From: Saprospirales bacterium
Lineage (GTDB): Bacteria; Bacteroidota; Bacteroidia; Chitinophagales; Saprospiraceae
DNA: 64,000 nucleotides
Direction of reading: 5' to 3'
NCBI GenBank assembly: GCA_002698985.1
Contig: PAAY01000085.1
Span: forward strand, 1-64,000
A program made the position numbers and the translations under genes. Below the pieces are notes generated by a model. It saw only the letters and a program-made list of their open reading frames with translations. It was not told the DNA's origin and made no database searches. Below are positions 55,074-63,870 of the stretch, piece after piece (the stretch's first letter is position 1; each line of letters starts with the position of its first letter).

Positions 55074-56744
55074 TCATTCCAGCGCCTGCCACGCTTCCCC
55101 GTCCCACCAGACGACCACGGCGCCCGGGGCGGGCTTCAGCAGTTCCACGATGCTGCCATTGCCGTCCACGGTGAAGCGGCACTGCGGCGTTTCGTAATTC
55201 CAGGTGCCGATGCCCCGGCGCCACCACCAGTTGCCCCATTGGCGGAACCGGACCTTGAAAACATTTCCCGCTGTCTGTTCAACGTCAACACCATCCTCCG
55301 GGGTGGCCAGGTTGAACTGCGCCACTTCGTAAATGCGGCCGGTCTGGTTGATGCCGGCCAGGTACCGGAGGGACATGACCAGGGCTTCGTCCTTACCGGA
55401 AAAATCCCGGAACATGGGTGTGCCCCGGTAGTTCTCCGGATAGGCCAATACATACACCTCCGGTGCTTGCGCCCACTTCCAGCTGTGCAGCACTTTTTGT
55501 TGAACCACAGCATTGTGCTTCCAGAGTTGCACCTGTTGCCAGGCGGCGAAAAATGAAAGGATGGTGGCCAGGAGCAGCACTTTTTGCCAAAGGCGCCAAC
55601 GCCATTGCGCCAGCGAAGCAACCAGCGCCAGCGAAAAGAAAAAGGAGGCCAGGTATCCGTAGCGGTCGTTTTCAGCGTACAACAGCCAGGAGACGTAGAG
55701 GTTGCTGACGGGCAGGAGGACGGCAAAAAAGGCGAGCAGGGCAGCCAGCGGCAACCGCAGCCGGGTCGGTATTTTCCGAAGGGAAAAAAGCAGGAGCGTC
55801 AGCAGTGCCAGCCCGGCAAGGAACAATGCCCACCCGGCAGCCGGCTGATCGAGCCACTGCATGAGGGCCTCCTTCCAGCCGTGCGGCCAGTGGCGCCAGA
55901 AGAGCAGGTATTTGAGGAAGTATTTTGTCAGCGTGGCTGCCATCTCCGGTGGATAAAAACGGAGGTGCACCTCCGGACCGTAATGCCCAACGACGGAGCC
56001 AAACAGGTAGCGGTTCAGTGCTGCCCAGCAAGCCAGGAGTGCCAGTTGCGGAGCGAAGAGCAAAAGCCATTGCCGAAACCTGTCCCGGTGCCCTGACAGG
56101 GGAGGCCGCTCCGGCCACATCACTGCGAAGATGACCAGCAGCATAGGCAGCACCAGCGCCGTCTCGAAGGTGAGGAGTGCAATGGCAAACAGTCCGTGTG
56201 TGCGCCAAAGCAGGGCCGGTTTTTTTTCTTCGAAAAACCGGAGGGCGTACCACAGGCCGCCGAGGATGAGCAGCGTCGTAAAAAGGTGATTGAAGCAGAC
56301 CCGCCAAACGACGGGCTCCACATTGTAGGGATGCGCCAGAAAGAGCAGGGCGGTGATCAGAGCGGCGAGGCTGCCATTCCGGAGCTTCCACTGTCCCATC
56401 ATTTTTGCCGTGAGGCGAAAGACCATCCAGGCGTTGAGGGCGTGGAGGGTGGTGTGCACCAAGTGCCAGCCCAAGCCCTGGACGCCAAAACATTGGTGGA
56501 ACCAGTAGAGAAAAAAATTGGTGACGGGGTGCAGCGCCGGAAAGCCAAAGGAGTTGAGGAAGTCGCTGAAGGGAGCCCCGTCCAGCCGCTCCAGCAGGCC
56601 CGTGTAATCGGTGACGAAGCCTGCCCGGGCCGAGGGCCAGTACAGCAACTGCACCAACAGGAACAGTAAAACGAACACGCCCCGCTGCCCTTTCGGGGTC
56701 AGTAGTTGGTCGGGGTTCGGAATCTTGCCTACCGGCTTGCGCAT
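55074..56744 (-). CDS. Polytopic membrane protein, glycosyltransferase-like (TMTC/PMT-related)
   Basis: 556 residues with about ten membrane helices. The segment LFLAHPYNVEPVVWRVCFNHLF resembles the HP-x-x-x-E-x-V-x-W motif of TMTC/O-mannosyltransferase-type proteins, and the first loop DYTGLL has the acidic residue expected after TM1. It ends in a soluble domain of about 100 residues (NWWWRRGIGTWNYETP). Transfer of a sugar from a lipid carrier at the outer face of the inner membrane is plausible but unproven; a hypothetical membrane protein is the cautious name. Confidence 0.6.
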   Translation of the reverse strand: MRKPVGKIPNPDQLLTPKGQRGVFVLLFLLVQLLYWPSARAGFVTDYTGLLERLDGAPFSDFLNSFGFPALHPVTNFFLYWFHQCFGVQGLGWHLVHTTLHALNAWMVFRLTAKMMGQWKLRNGSLAALITALLFLAHPYNVEPVVWRVCFNHLFTTLLILGGLWYALRFFEEKKPALLWRTHGLFAIALLTFETALVLPMLLVIFAVMWPERPPLSGHRDRFRQWLLLFAPQLALLACWAALNRYLFGSVVGHYGPEVHLRFYPPEMAATLTKYFLKYLLFWRHWPHGWKEALMQWLDQPAAGWALFLAGLALLTLLLFSLRKIPTRLRLPLAALLAFFAVLLPVSNLYVSWLLYAENDRYGYLASFFFSLALVASLAQWRWRLWQKVLLLATILSFFAAWQQVQLWKHNAVVQQKVLHSWKWAQAPEVYVLAYPENYRGTPMFRDFSGKDEALVMSLRYLAGINQTGRIYEVAQFNLATPEDGVDVEQTAGNVFKVRFRQWGNWWWRRGIGTWNYETPQCRFTVDGNGSIVELLKPAPGAVVVWWDGEAWQALE

Positions 56745-56811
56745 GAGTGGTTATTTTTGGCCCGCTTTGGCCGGCGCAAGATAGCGCTTAGCGGCTGCAA
56801 CCTGCAAAAAC

Positions 56812-57726
56812 ATGATCCAATACATCCTGCGTGTCTTCCTGGCTGCTTTGCTTTTGGTGCCTGCCCTCTCGGTGGCCGGGCAGGTGCAGGTGCGGGCATT
56901 GGTTGACAGCACCTCCATGCTGATCGGCGACCAGGTGCACCTGAAGCTGGAGGCCAAAGCCGCCCGTGGCATCAGCCTGGCCGACCCTTACTGGCCGCCC
57001 AACAACGACACGCTGGAGTTTCTTTCCCTCGGAAAATGGGATACGCTGAGCACCGGCACCCTGATCTACAAGGCCGTTTTCACGATGTGGGACACCGGCT
57101 ACCAGGTGGTGCCACCCATCGGCATTCCGTATTCCGGAAACGGCCTTTCCGACACTGCCTGGACCACCGCCCTGATGATGGAGGTGCGGCTGCCCACCGA
57201 CAGCCTCAAACTCAACGACATCAAAGACATCGTGCGCGAGCCGGCCGTGTTTGCCGATTACCTGCCCTACCTGTACGCCCTGGGGGCCATCGTTTTGATC
57301 GGACTCATCATCTGGTTCTGGCGCCATCCGGTAAAAGTGAAGAAGGAAGTGCCGCCACCTCCGCCACCGCTGCCCCATGAAGTTGCACTGGAACAGCTGG
57401 CCGCACTGGCCCAAAAGAAACTGTGGCAGCAGGGCCTGGTCAAGGAATACCACTCGGAGCTGACCCACATCGTGCGGGAGTACCTGGAAGGCCGCTTCGA
57501 CATCAATGCCCTGGAAGAAACCACCGAAGAGATTCTCGATCAGCTTCGCAAACGCAACCTGCCCTCGGCATTGCGCCAGCGACTGGAAGAAATACTGCAA
57601 ACGGCCGATATGGTGAAATTCGCCAAAGCGCAGCCCACGGCCCAATTTCACGAACAAGCCTTTGAAAGTGTAAAGGCCTTTGTGGAACAGACGAAACCTG
57701 TTTTGGACGTGACGCGTGACGCGTGA
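56812..57726 (+). CDS. BatD/DUF4381-like membrane protein of a Bat operon
   Basis: 304 residues: signal peptide (about 1-22), beta-sandwich domain facing the periplasm, one membrane helix (YALGAIVLIGLIIWFW, about 158-176), a proline-rich linker (PPPPPPLP) and a helical cytoplasmic domain. This layout and the following BatA gene fit the MoxR/Bat aerotolerance operons of Bacteroidota. The moxR and DUF58 genes usually upstream are not present. Its final residues (LDVTRDA) and stop fall in a 39-bp repeat. Confidence 0.75.
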   Translation: MIQYILRVFLAALLLVPALSVAGQVQVRALVDSTSMLIGDQVHLKLEAKAARGISLADPYWPPNNDTLEFLSLGKWDTLSTGTLIYKAVFTMWDTGYQVVPPIGIPYSGNGLSDTAWTTALMMEVRLPTDSLKLNDIKDIVREPAVFADYLPYLYALGAIVLIGLIIWFWRHPVKVKKEVPPPPPPLPHEVALEQLAALAQKKLWQQGLVKEYHSELTHIVREYLEGRFDINALEETTEEILDQLRKRNLPSALRQRLEEILQTADMVKFAKAQPTAQFHEQAFESVKAFVEQTKPVLDVTRDA

Positions 57727-57783
57727 CACGTGACGGGCGTGATGGACGTGACGCGTGACGCGTGACACGTGACGGGCGTGACA
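57706..57783. repeat. 39-bp direct repeat, two copies, spanning a stop codon
   Basis: 57706-57744 and 57745-57783 are near identical and are made of GTGACGC/GTGACAC units. The stop of the BatD-like gene (57724-57726) is inside copy 1. Heptamer-type AAACCCTAAACCCTACAC runs continue up to the BatA start at 57869. Confidence 0.9.
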
Positions 57784-57868
57784 GGCGTGACAAACGTGAC
57801 GCTGGTGCCCACAAACCTTAAACCCTACACCTTAAACCTCAAACCCTAAACCCTACACTCTACACCAA

Positions 57869-58867
57869 ATGCCTGGAAACTACAGCTTTCACGACCCCTG
57901 GATTTTGCTGCTGCTGGTGCCGCTGCTGGGCTTGGGCTGGCATTTGTGGCGGACGCGGGATGCGTATCATCCCAGGGTGAAGCTGCCTACGCTGCACCGC
58001 ATTTACGGGTTGCGTAGCGGCAGGGGGGCCGTGTTGGAGTTGTTGCCCGCCCTTCGGATAATGGCGCTGACGGCACTCATCATTGCGCTGGCCCGGCCGC
58101 AGCTCTCCCACCACGAGGAGAAAGTGGAAGCCGATGCGGTGGACATCGTGCTGACCATCGATTTGTCGGTGAGCATGCTGAGCAAGGATTTCCAACCCGA
58201 CCGGCTGGAAGCCAGCAAGGCCGTGGCCATCGATTTCGTCAAAAAACGGCCGTATGACCGTTTCGGGGTGGTTGGGTTTTCCGGAGAGGCCCTGACCGTG
58301 AACCCGCTCACCGCCGACCACGAAGTGGTGATAAAAAACCTGGCCGGTCTCCGCTGTGGCATTCTGGAGCATGGCACCGCCATTGGCATGGGACTGGCCA
58401 CCGCCGTCAACCGCATCAAAGACAGCAAGTCAAAAAGCAAAGTCATCATCCTGCTCTCCGACGGGGTCAACAACTCCGGCTACATCAATCCGATGACCGC
58501 CGCCGAAATGGCCCGGGAACTGGGCATCAAGGTCTACACCATCGCCGTGGGTACGGAAGGCGAGGCCCTCACCCCCATCAGCCAGACCAGCGACGGACGT
58601 TTCATCTTCGGCCTGGCAAGGGTGGAAATTGACGAAGCCCTGCTGCAAAGCATCGCCGAAAATACCGGCGGCAAGTTCTACCGCGCCACCAACGAACTGG
58701 CCCTTGAACGGGTTTACGACGACATCGACAAACTGGAGAAAACCAAAATAGAAGTGACCAGCTACACCCGCTATTCCGACGAGTACCCCCTTTTCGTCGG
58801 AATAGGCCTGCTGCTCCTCCTGCTGGAGGCCCTGCTCAGCTACCTGTTTTTGAGAGCAGTGCCGTGA
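57869..58867 (+). CDS. batA: BatA-like VWA-domain membrane protein
   Basis: 332 residues. A membrane helix near the N-terminus (ILLLLVPLLGLGW), a second (MALTALIIALA), and a VWA domain with complete MIDAS D98-x-S100-x-S102 (TIDLSVSM), T and D partners in GFSGEALT and LLSDGVNNSG, and a C-terminal helix (LFVGIGLLLLLLEALL). Bat proteins form a membrane complex linked to oxidative stress and chaperone-like MoxR. No batB, batC or full batD follows. Confidence 0.85.
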   Translation: MPGNYSFHDPWILLLLVPLLGLGWHLWRTRDAYHPRVKLPTLHRIYGLRSGRGAVLELLPALRIMALTALIIALARPQLSHHEEKVEADAVDIVLTIDLSVSMLSKDFQPDRLEASKAVAIDFVKKRPYDRFGVVGFSGEALTVNPLTADHEVVIKNLAGLRCGILEHGTAIGMGLATAVNRIKDSKSKSKVIILLSDGVNNSGYINPMTAAEMARELGIKVYTIAVGTEGEALTPISQTSDGRFIFGLARVEIDEALLQSIAENTGGKFYRATNELALERVYDDIDKLEKTKIEVTSYTRYSDEYPLFVGIGLLLLLLEALLSYLFLRAVP

Positions 58868-59153
58868 GTTTGGGACTTTGAGACGGGGGGACTTTGAGAC
58901 TGGGGGACTGGGAGACTTTGAGACTGGGGGACGGGCACTGCTGCAAAAACCAATAAAAAACTGACCCTTGATTATGGTGATTGATTGATTACCTTGATTT
59001 TGAAGAATTGAAGAAAACTTCTAAAAACCTTCATGAAAAACCGCATGTAAAATTCAGGAGCTGACTTCCGGTCAGCGCGTGATGAACGCTCAAAAACCTT
59101 CATAATCCTCATAATCCCAATAATCCCCATAAACCTTCAAAAAAACTTCACAC
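58868..59153. other. Gene-free gap with degenerate short repeats
   Basis: 286 bases: GGGACTTTGAGAC-type repeats near 58868-58935, then an AT-rich stretch and AATCC/CATAATCC repeats (59095-59140) before the decarboxylase start. No promoter recognised. Confidence 0.6.
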
Positions 59154-60641
59154 ATGGATATCCGGGAAAAGATCGAAGAACTGGGAAGAACAGCGTCGGC
59201 ACTGGAGCCGGCGGCGCCATTGCGCAGCGAGTGGGAAAAAGAAACCCTGCAATACGCTCACACTTTTTTGGAGTCCCTTCGGAAAACGAAAGCCTTCCAC
59301 CTGAACGACGACCCGGCTACCGGGCTTCGGCAACCGGATTTCGGGGAGGAAGGCAAGCCTGTTGATCAGGTGCTGCAACTGTTGTACGAAAACCTGCACA
59401 ACTGCGGCATCAATCCCGCTTCCGGTGGCCACCTGGGCTACATTCCCGGCGGGGGCGTTTATGCCTCGGCGCTGGGTGATTACCTGGCGGCAGTGACCAA
59501 CCAGTACGCAGGTATTTTCTTCGCCGGCCCCGGCGCCGTGCGCATGGAAAACCAGCTCCTCCGCTGGATGTGCGACCTCGTGGGCTATCCGAAAACGGCC
59601 CTCGGCAACCTGGCCAGCGGGGGCTCCATCGCCAACCTCATTGCCTTCGTAACGGCCCGGGATTCCAAAGGCATCAAAGCGGCCATGATACCCCAATCGG
59701 TGATCTACCTGACCGGGCAGGTGCACCACTGCGTACACAAGGCCATCCGCATCGGGGGCATGGCAGAGGCCGTGGTGCGGGAAGTGCCCATGGACGAGCG
59801 CTACCGGATGGACGCCAAAGTGCTGGCTGAAATGGTGGAGGCCGATAAAAAAGCCGGGCTTTACCCATTCCTCGTGGTGGCCTCTGCCGGCACCACCGAC
59901 ACCGGCGCCGTGGATCCGCTCGGCCGCATCGCTGACATTTGCGAAGCGAACAACCTCTGGTTCCATGTGGATGCGGCTTACGGCGGCTTTTTCCTGCTGG
60001 CAGATGTGGAGTACCCCGATGGCGGCACCGTGAAAGATGCTTTCAAAGGCATTGAAAGGTCCGACTCCGTGGCCATCGACCCGCACAAGGGGCTGTTTCT
60101 GCCCTATGGCGTTGGGGCCGTGCTGGTGAAAGACGTGGAAGCGCAAATGGCCACCCATTTCTACCGGGCCAATTACATGCAAGATGCCGACATCACCGCC
60201 GACGAATACAATCCTGCCGACCTCTCGCCCGAACTGACCAAACACTGGCGGGGCCTGCGCATGTGGCTGCCCCTGCAACTTTACGGTCTCAAACCTTTCA
60301 AAGCCGCCCTGGAACAGAAGATCTGGCTCTGCCGTCATTTTTACGAAGAAGTGCAAAAACTGGGCTTCGAGGTGGGACCCTATCCGGAGCTCTCAGTGTG
60401 TATTTACCGCTATGTGCCCAAAGACGGCTCCGACGCCAATGCCTTCAACCTGGAGCTGGTGAAAAAAGTGCAGGAAGACGGCCGGGTGTTCATCTCGTCC
60501 ACCACCATCGACGGGGTGGTCTGGCTGCGGCTGGCAGTGCTCTGCTTCCGCACCGATCTCCGGGAAATTGACATCCTGCTGGAAGTGCTGTCCTCCAGGT
60601 CCTCCTTCGGGTCCTCCTTCGGGTCCTCCTTCGGAGGATGA
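59154..60641 (+). CDS. PLP-dependent group II decarboxylase
   Basis: 495 residues. The GHLGYIPGGGVYASALGDYLAAVTNQYAG segment, FHVDAAYGGFFLL (PLP aspartate) and PLP lysine K312 in AIDPHKGLF place it with the aromatic amino acid/glutamate/DABA decarboxylases. Substrate is not determined. The C-terminus ends in SSFGSSFGSSFGG, encoded by a 12-bp tandem repeat, which extends the protein beyond the family domain. Confidence 0.9.
   Translation: MDIREKIEELGRTASALEPAAPLRSEWEKETLQYAHTFLESLRKTKAFHLNDDPATGLRQPDFGEEGKPVDQVLQLLYENLHNCGINPASGGHLGYIPGGGVYASALGDYLAAVTNQYAGIFFAGPGAVRMENQLLRWMCDLVGYPKTALGNLASGGSIANLIAFVTARDSKGIKAAMIPQSVIYLTGQVHHCVHKAIRIGGMAEAVVREVPMDERYRMDAKVLAEMVEADKKAGLYPFLVVASAGTTDTGAVDPLGRIADICEANNLWFHVDAAYGGFFLLADVEYPDGGTVKDAFKGIERSDSVAIDPHKGLFLPYGVGAVLVKDVEAQMATHFYRANYMQDADITADEYNPADLSPELTKHWRGLRMWLPLQLYGLKPFKAALEQKIWLCRHFYEEVQKLGFEVGPYPELSVCIYRYVPKDGSDANAFNLELVKKVQEDGRVFISSTTIDGVVWLRLAVLCFRTDLREIDILLEVLSSRSSFGSSFGSSFGG
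60598..60633 (+). repeat. 12-bp tandem repeat within the decarboxylase C-terminus
   Basis: Three exact copies of GGTCCTCCTTCG, in frame, immediately before the stop at 60639-60641. The final unit with GAGGAT makes a small CCTCC-TTC-GGAGG hairpin. Confidence 0.92.
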
Positions 60642-60743
60642 CAAAGGGCAGGTTAGGTGATTGGGATCGTGGGTCAACTGCCTAGTGCAATGGCGTCAAG
60701 GCTCGCTTCCTCAGTTCTTCGCTTCCTCAGTTCCTCAACATCC

Positions 60744-62219
60744 TCACCCATAAAAATACTTGCGGCGGGTTTGCTTTTTCCGTTGGCGTTTTTGCTTGCG
60801 CTTCAGTTTGCGCTTTTCTTTCTTCGTCAAATGCGGTTCCGCAACGGCAAAAACGCGGGGAGGTGAGGTATAACAGTGTACATGGATTGGGCAGGGAGGC
60901 AAGGTGACCTGCCGGCGGTGAGTGAAAATGGAGACGGGATTGAAATCTTCCTCGAAATACCACTTGCCGCAGAGGGCATCCGAGAGGGCTTTGGCAAGGG
61001 GTGTCATGGCCACCACGCCGGAGCCGGGATGCGTTTCCAGGTAATCGCCGGTGATGTCCCAGATGATGGCACCTCCCAGGTTGTGCTGGATGATGTACCG
61101 GCCTTTTCTGGCCACGCTGTTTTCATCTTCAAAAGAAACGAAAGTGTTGAGGGGCTCCCGGCTTTTGAGGTAGGGGGCCTGCGCTTCCTGGTCCCAGTGG
61201 TAGTAAAAAAGGTGCTGTTTGGCCAGGATGGTGTAAAACTGCGGAGCGCCGTTCCCTTCATCGAAGGTCCGGGTATCGGGGACTTTTTCGGTGGCCACAT
61301 GCAGGCCGGGATTGCCTTTGGTTTTGATGCTCCTGCCGTAGAAGGCAATGCCGATGGTAATTTTTTCCGAAGGCACGCCGTACTGGTTCCGTAGCCGCTG
61401 CACCACACTGTGGAGGTCGTAGCCGTCCAGCCCTTCCCGGGGGGCGTACAGCGGGGCGTGGTGGTTGGTCTGCCAGTAGTTGCCGCCGTAAAAGTCGTAG
61501 GTCATCAGGTTGATGTGATCCAGCAGCGGCACCACCTCGTCCCATTCGATGTTTTCCATGCGCACCGGGGCCACGCCAAAGGCGGCACTGAGCCAGAGTT
61601 TTTTGCCAACCCGGGGTTCCAGGGCATCCAGGGCATTTCGCAGTTCCCGCAGCAATAAGGTGAAATTGCGCTTGTCAGCCGGAGAACCGTTGTTGGGCGC
61701 ATAACCCGGGTATTCCCAATCGATGTCTATGCCATCGATGCCGTATAGTTGCACAAGTTCGGCACAGGAGCTGGCAAAGCGCTGTCGCTTTTCTTCGCTT
61801 GCAGCAATGGCCGGGAAATTCTCCGTCAAGGTCCAGCCGCCGATGGAGAGGGCCACCTTCACCCCGTGCTGGTGCGCCTGATAAACCAGCGAAGTTTTGC
61901 GATCGTGGTAAGCGGGATTGCCCGGAATGCGGCGGTGTTTGTAACCGGCGGGAGCATTGCTCCTTATCTCCCCCAACAGGATGGTTTTGTCGGCATAGCC
62001 GTCAAAGGGTATCACCCGCCCGTCGGGCAATGGCTCGAAAAAAGCATAGTTGATGGTGGTGTAGCGGTGGTACTGAATGCTCTGCGGATTGACCAGGTAG
62101 TTGCGCTTGGGCCACTTCCAGCCGGGATAGTAACCGATCACCTCACGGCAAGGCTGGGCACCCAGTAGTATCGGGAGCAGCGCTAACAGCAGCAATGTGG
62201 TGATGGGTTTGTTGAGCAT
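60744..62219 (-). CDS. Family 18 glycoside hydrolase (chitinase)
   Basis: 491 residues, signal peptide ending at about residue 21 (LLGAQ). TIM barrel with SIGGW (KVALSIGGWT) and the catalytic DGIDIDWEYPG, acid/base E169, plus the LMTYDFYGG and IGIAFYGRS segments. It hydrolyses chitin or a related beta-1,4-GlcNAc polymer. No carbohydrate-binding or T9SS domain follows. The end is a ~26-residue lysine/arginine-rich tail (LTKKEKRKLKRKQKRQRKK...YFYG), absent from ordinary family members. Confidence 0.93.
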   Translation of the reverse strand: MLNKPITTLLLLALLPILLGAQPCREVIGYYPGWKWPKRNYLVNPQSIQYHRYTTINYAFFEPLPDGRVIPFDGYADKTILLGEIRSNAPAGYKHRRIPGNPAYHDRKTSLVYQAHQHGVKVALSIGGWTLTENFPAIAASEEKRQRFASSCAELVQLYGIDGIDIDWEYPGYAPNNGSPADKRNFTLLLRELRNALDALEPRVGKKLWLSAAFGVAPVRMENIEWDEVVPLLDHINLMTYDFYGGNYWQTNHHAPLYAPREGLDGYDLHSVVQRLRNQYGVPSEKITIGIAFYGRSIKTKGNPGLHVATEKVPDTRTFDEGNGAPQFYTILAKQHLFYYHWDQEAQAPYLKSREPLNTFVSFEDENSVARKGRYIIQHNLGGAIIWDITGDYLETHPGSGVVAMTPLAKALSDALCGKWYFEEDFNPVSIFTHRRQVTLPPCPIHVHCYTSPPRVFAVAEPHLTKKEKRKLKRKQKRQRKKQTRRKYFYG

Positions 62220-62238
62220 GGATTATGGAGGATTATGG

Positions 62239-62256
62239 CCCCGATATTCATCGGGG
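62239..62256. repeat. Small dispersed hairpin with ATTC loop, second copy
   Basis: CCCCGAT-ATTC-ATCGGGG, perfect 7-bp stem; the same loop as 38211-38228 with compensating stem changes. It lies between GGAGGATTATGGAGGATTATC repeats in the gap before the aldehyde dehydrogenase stop. Confidence 0.75.
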
Positions 62257-62341
62257 ATGGAGGATTATGGAGGATTATCAGGATTATGATGGGAGTGCCC
62301 AAAAACCTGAAAAAACCTTCCAAAAGCCCCAAAAACCTTAC

Positions 62342-63760
62342 TTACAAATACTTTATCGCCAATTCGATGATCCGCTCTTTCCAGCGGGTATAGGGGGGTG
62401 TCATCAGGTCCAGTACGCTGGGCAGATCCTGGCGGTAGATTGCCCGTGCATTGGAGAACTCTACAAAACCGTACCAGCCGTGGGCCTTGCCGATGCCGCT
62501 GTTGTTCACGCCGCCGAAAGGCAGGTCGTGGTTGTAGAAGTGCATGGTGGCGTTGTTGATGGTAGTGCCCCCGGCACGGGTATGGGCCAGCACGAAGTCG
62601 ATGTTTTTCCGCCTTTTGCTAAAGATGTTCATGGTCAGCGGGCGCTCCCCGGCGTTGATGATATCCACGGCTTCCTGCAGGGTTTTGAAGGTCAGCACCG
62701 GCAGCAGCGGGCCAAAGATCTCCTCCTGCATCACCCTGGACTTTGGATCCACATTGGTCAGCACCGTTGGTGCAATGAAGTTTTCCTTTTCATCTGTTTC
62801 GCCTCCGGCAACGACTTTGGCGCCTTTGGCTTTGGCATCGTCGAGCAACTGGCAAACCCGGTGGAAGTGCTTTTCATTGACCACATGGGTGTAAGAGCCC
62901 GATGTGGCTGCATCGCCTCCGGCAAATTCTTCAAAGGTCGCCTTCAGCAAATCCAGCAGCTCCTGTTCCCTGGATTCGTGCACCAGCAGGTAGTCGCAGG
63001 TGGTGCAGATCTGGCCGCTGTTGGCCCATTTGGCCAGGGCAATTCTTCTGACGGCCTTTTTCAGATCGGCCGTCTCGTCGATGACGGTGGGCGATTTTCC
63101 ACCCAGCTCGAGGGTGACCGATGCCAGGTTTTTGGCGGCCGCTTCCATCACAATTTTACCGACGGCAGGAGAACCCGTAAAAAAGATGTGGTTGAAGGGC
63201 AGGCTCAGCAACTCCTGCGCCGTATCCACCTCACCCTGCACCACGGCCACTTCCTTTTCGTCGAAAACCTCGGCCAGCATCTCCTCCATCAGGGCTGCGG
63301 TATGCGGCGTAAATTCCGATGGCTTGATGATGGCCGTATTGCCGGCGGCGATGGCCGACACCAGCGGAATGAGGGTGATGTTGAAAGGAAAGTTCCAGGG
63401 CGAGATGATGAGGCACACGCCTTTCGACTCGTAGCGCACCCATGAAGTGGAACCGGCAAACATCAAGGGTGTGGGCGCCCGGTGGGGTGCCACCCATCGA
63501 CCGAGGTGCTTGATTGCGTGTTTGATGGCACCAACGGTCGGCAGTATTTCGACGGCATCCACCTCGAAAGCTGGCTTGTGGAAGTCTTTGTAAAGCGCTT
63601 CCTGCAGGCGGCTGCGGTAATTCATCACCGTCTTAAGCAGCTTTTTCAGTTTGCGCTTTCGCTCCGCAACGCTGCTGTTGCCAACGGTGAGGTAATGTTG
63701 CTGCTGCGCTTCGAAAATGCGGTGAATTCTGGCAGTGTCGCTTTGTTGATGCTTTACCAT
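62342..63760 (-). CDS. Aldehyde dehydrogenase, ALDH3-like
   Basis: 472 residues from ATG 63760 (MVKHQQSDTARIHRIF); a frame to 63811 adds unsupported codons. Catalytic C252 (SGQICTTCDY), general base E218 (TLELGGK), cofactor loop FFTGSPAVGK and SPWNFPFN are present. No long N-terminal extension and a hydrophobic C-terminal helix (ERIIELAIKYL) are typical of the fatty-aldehyde-active ALDH3 group. Oxidises aldehydes with NAD(P)+. Confidence 0.94.
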   Translation of the reverse strand: MVKHQQSDTARIHRIFEAQQQHYLTVGNSSVAERKRKLKKLLKTVMNYRSRLQEALYKDFHKPAFEVDAVEILPTVGAIKHAIKHLGRWVAPHRAPTPLMFAGSTSWVRYESKGVCLIISPWNFPFNITLIPLVSAIAAGNTAIIKPSEFTPHTAALMEEMLAEVFDEKEVAVVQGEVDTAQELLSLPFNHIFFTGSPAVGKIVMEAAAKNLASVTLELGGKSPTVIDETADLKKAVRRIALAKWANSGQICTTCDYLLVHESREQELLDLLKATFEEFAGGDAATSGSYTHVVNEKHFHRVCQLLDDAKAKGAKVVAGGETDEKENFIAPTVLTNVDPKSRVMQEEIFGPLLPVLTFKTLQEAVDIINAGERPLTMNIFSKRRKNIDFVLAHTRAGGTTINNATMHFYNHDLPFGGVNNSGIGKAHGWYGFVEFSNARAIYRQDLPSVLDLMTPPYTRWKERIIELAIKYL

Positions 63761-63870
63761 GGCTGTCGGTGTTACTGACTGGTTGAGAGGTTCAGAGGGG
63801 TTTGGGCACAAGCGTCCTTTGATCCATCTGGTCTGGAAATGAAGCTATGGTTTCCGTTTGGGCCGGCTGA

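Noticed and set aside
59148-60356. 402-codon antisense frame over the decarboxylase
   Set aside because: Shadow; the plus-strand protein has the PLP lysine and family motifs.
62225-63445. 406-codon frame opposite the aldehyde dehydrogenase
   Set aside because: Shadow; only the minus-strand product shows catalytic Cys and Glu.
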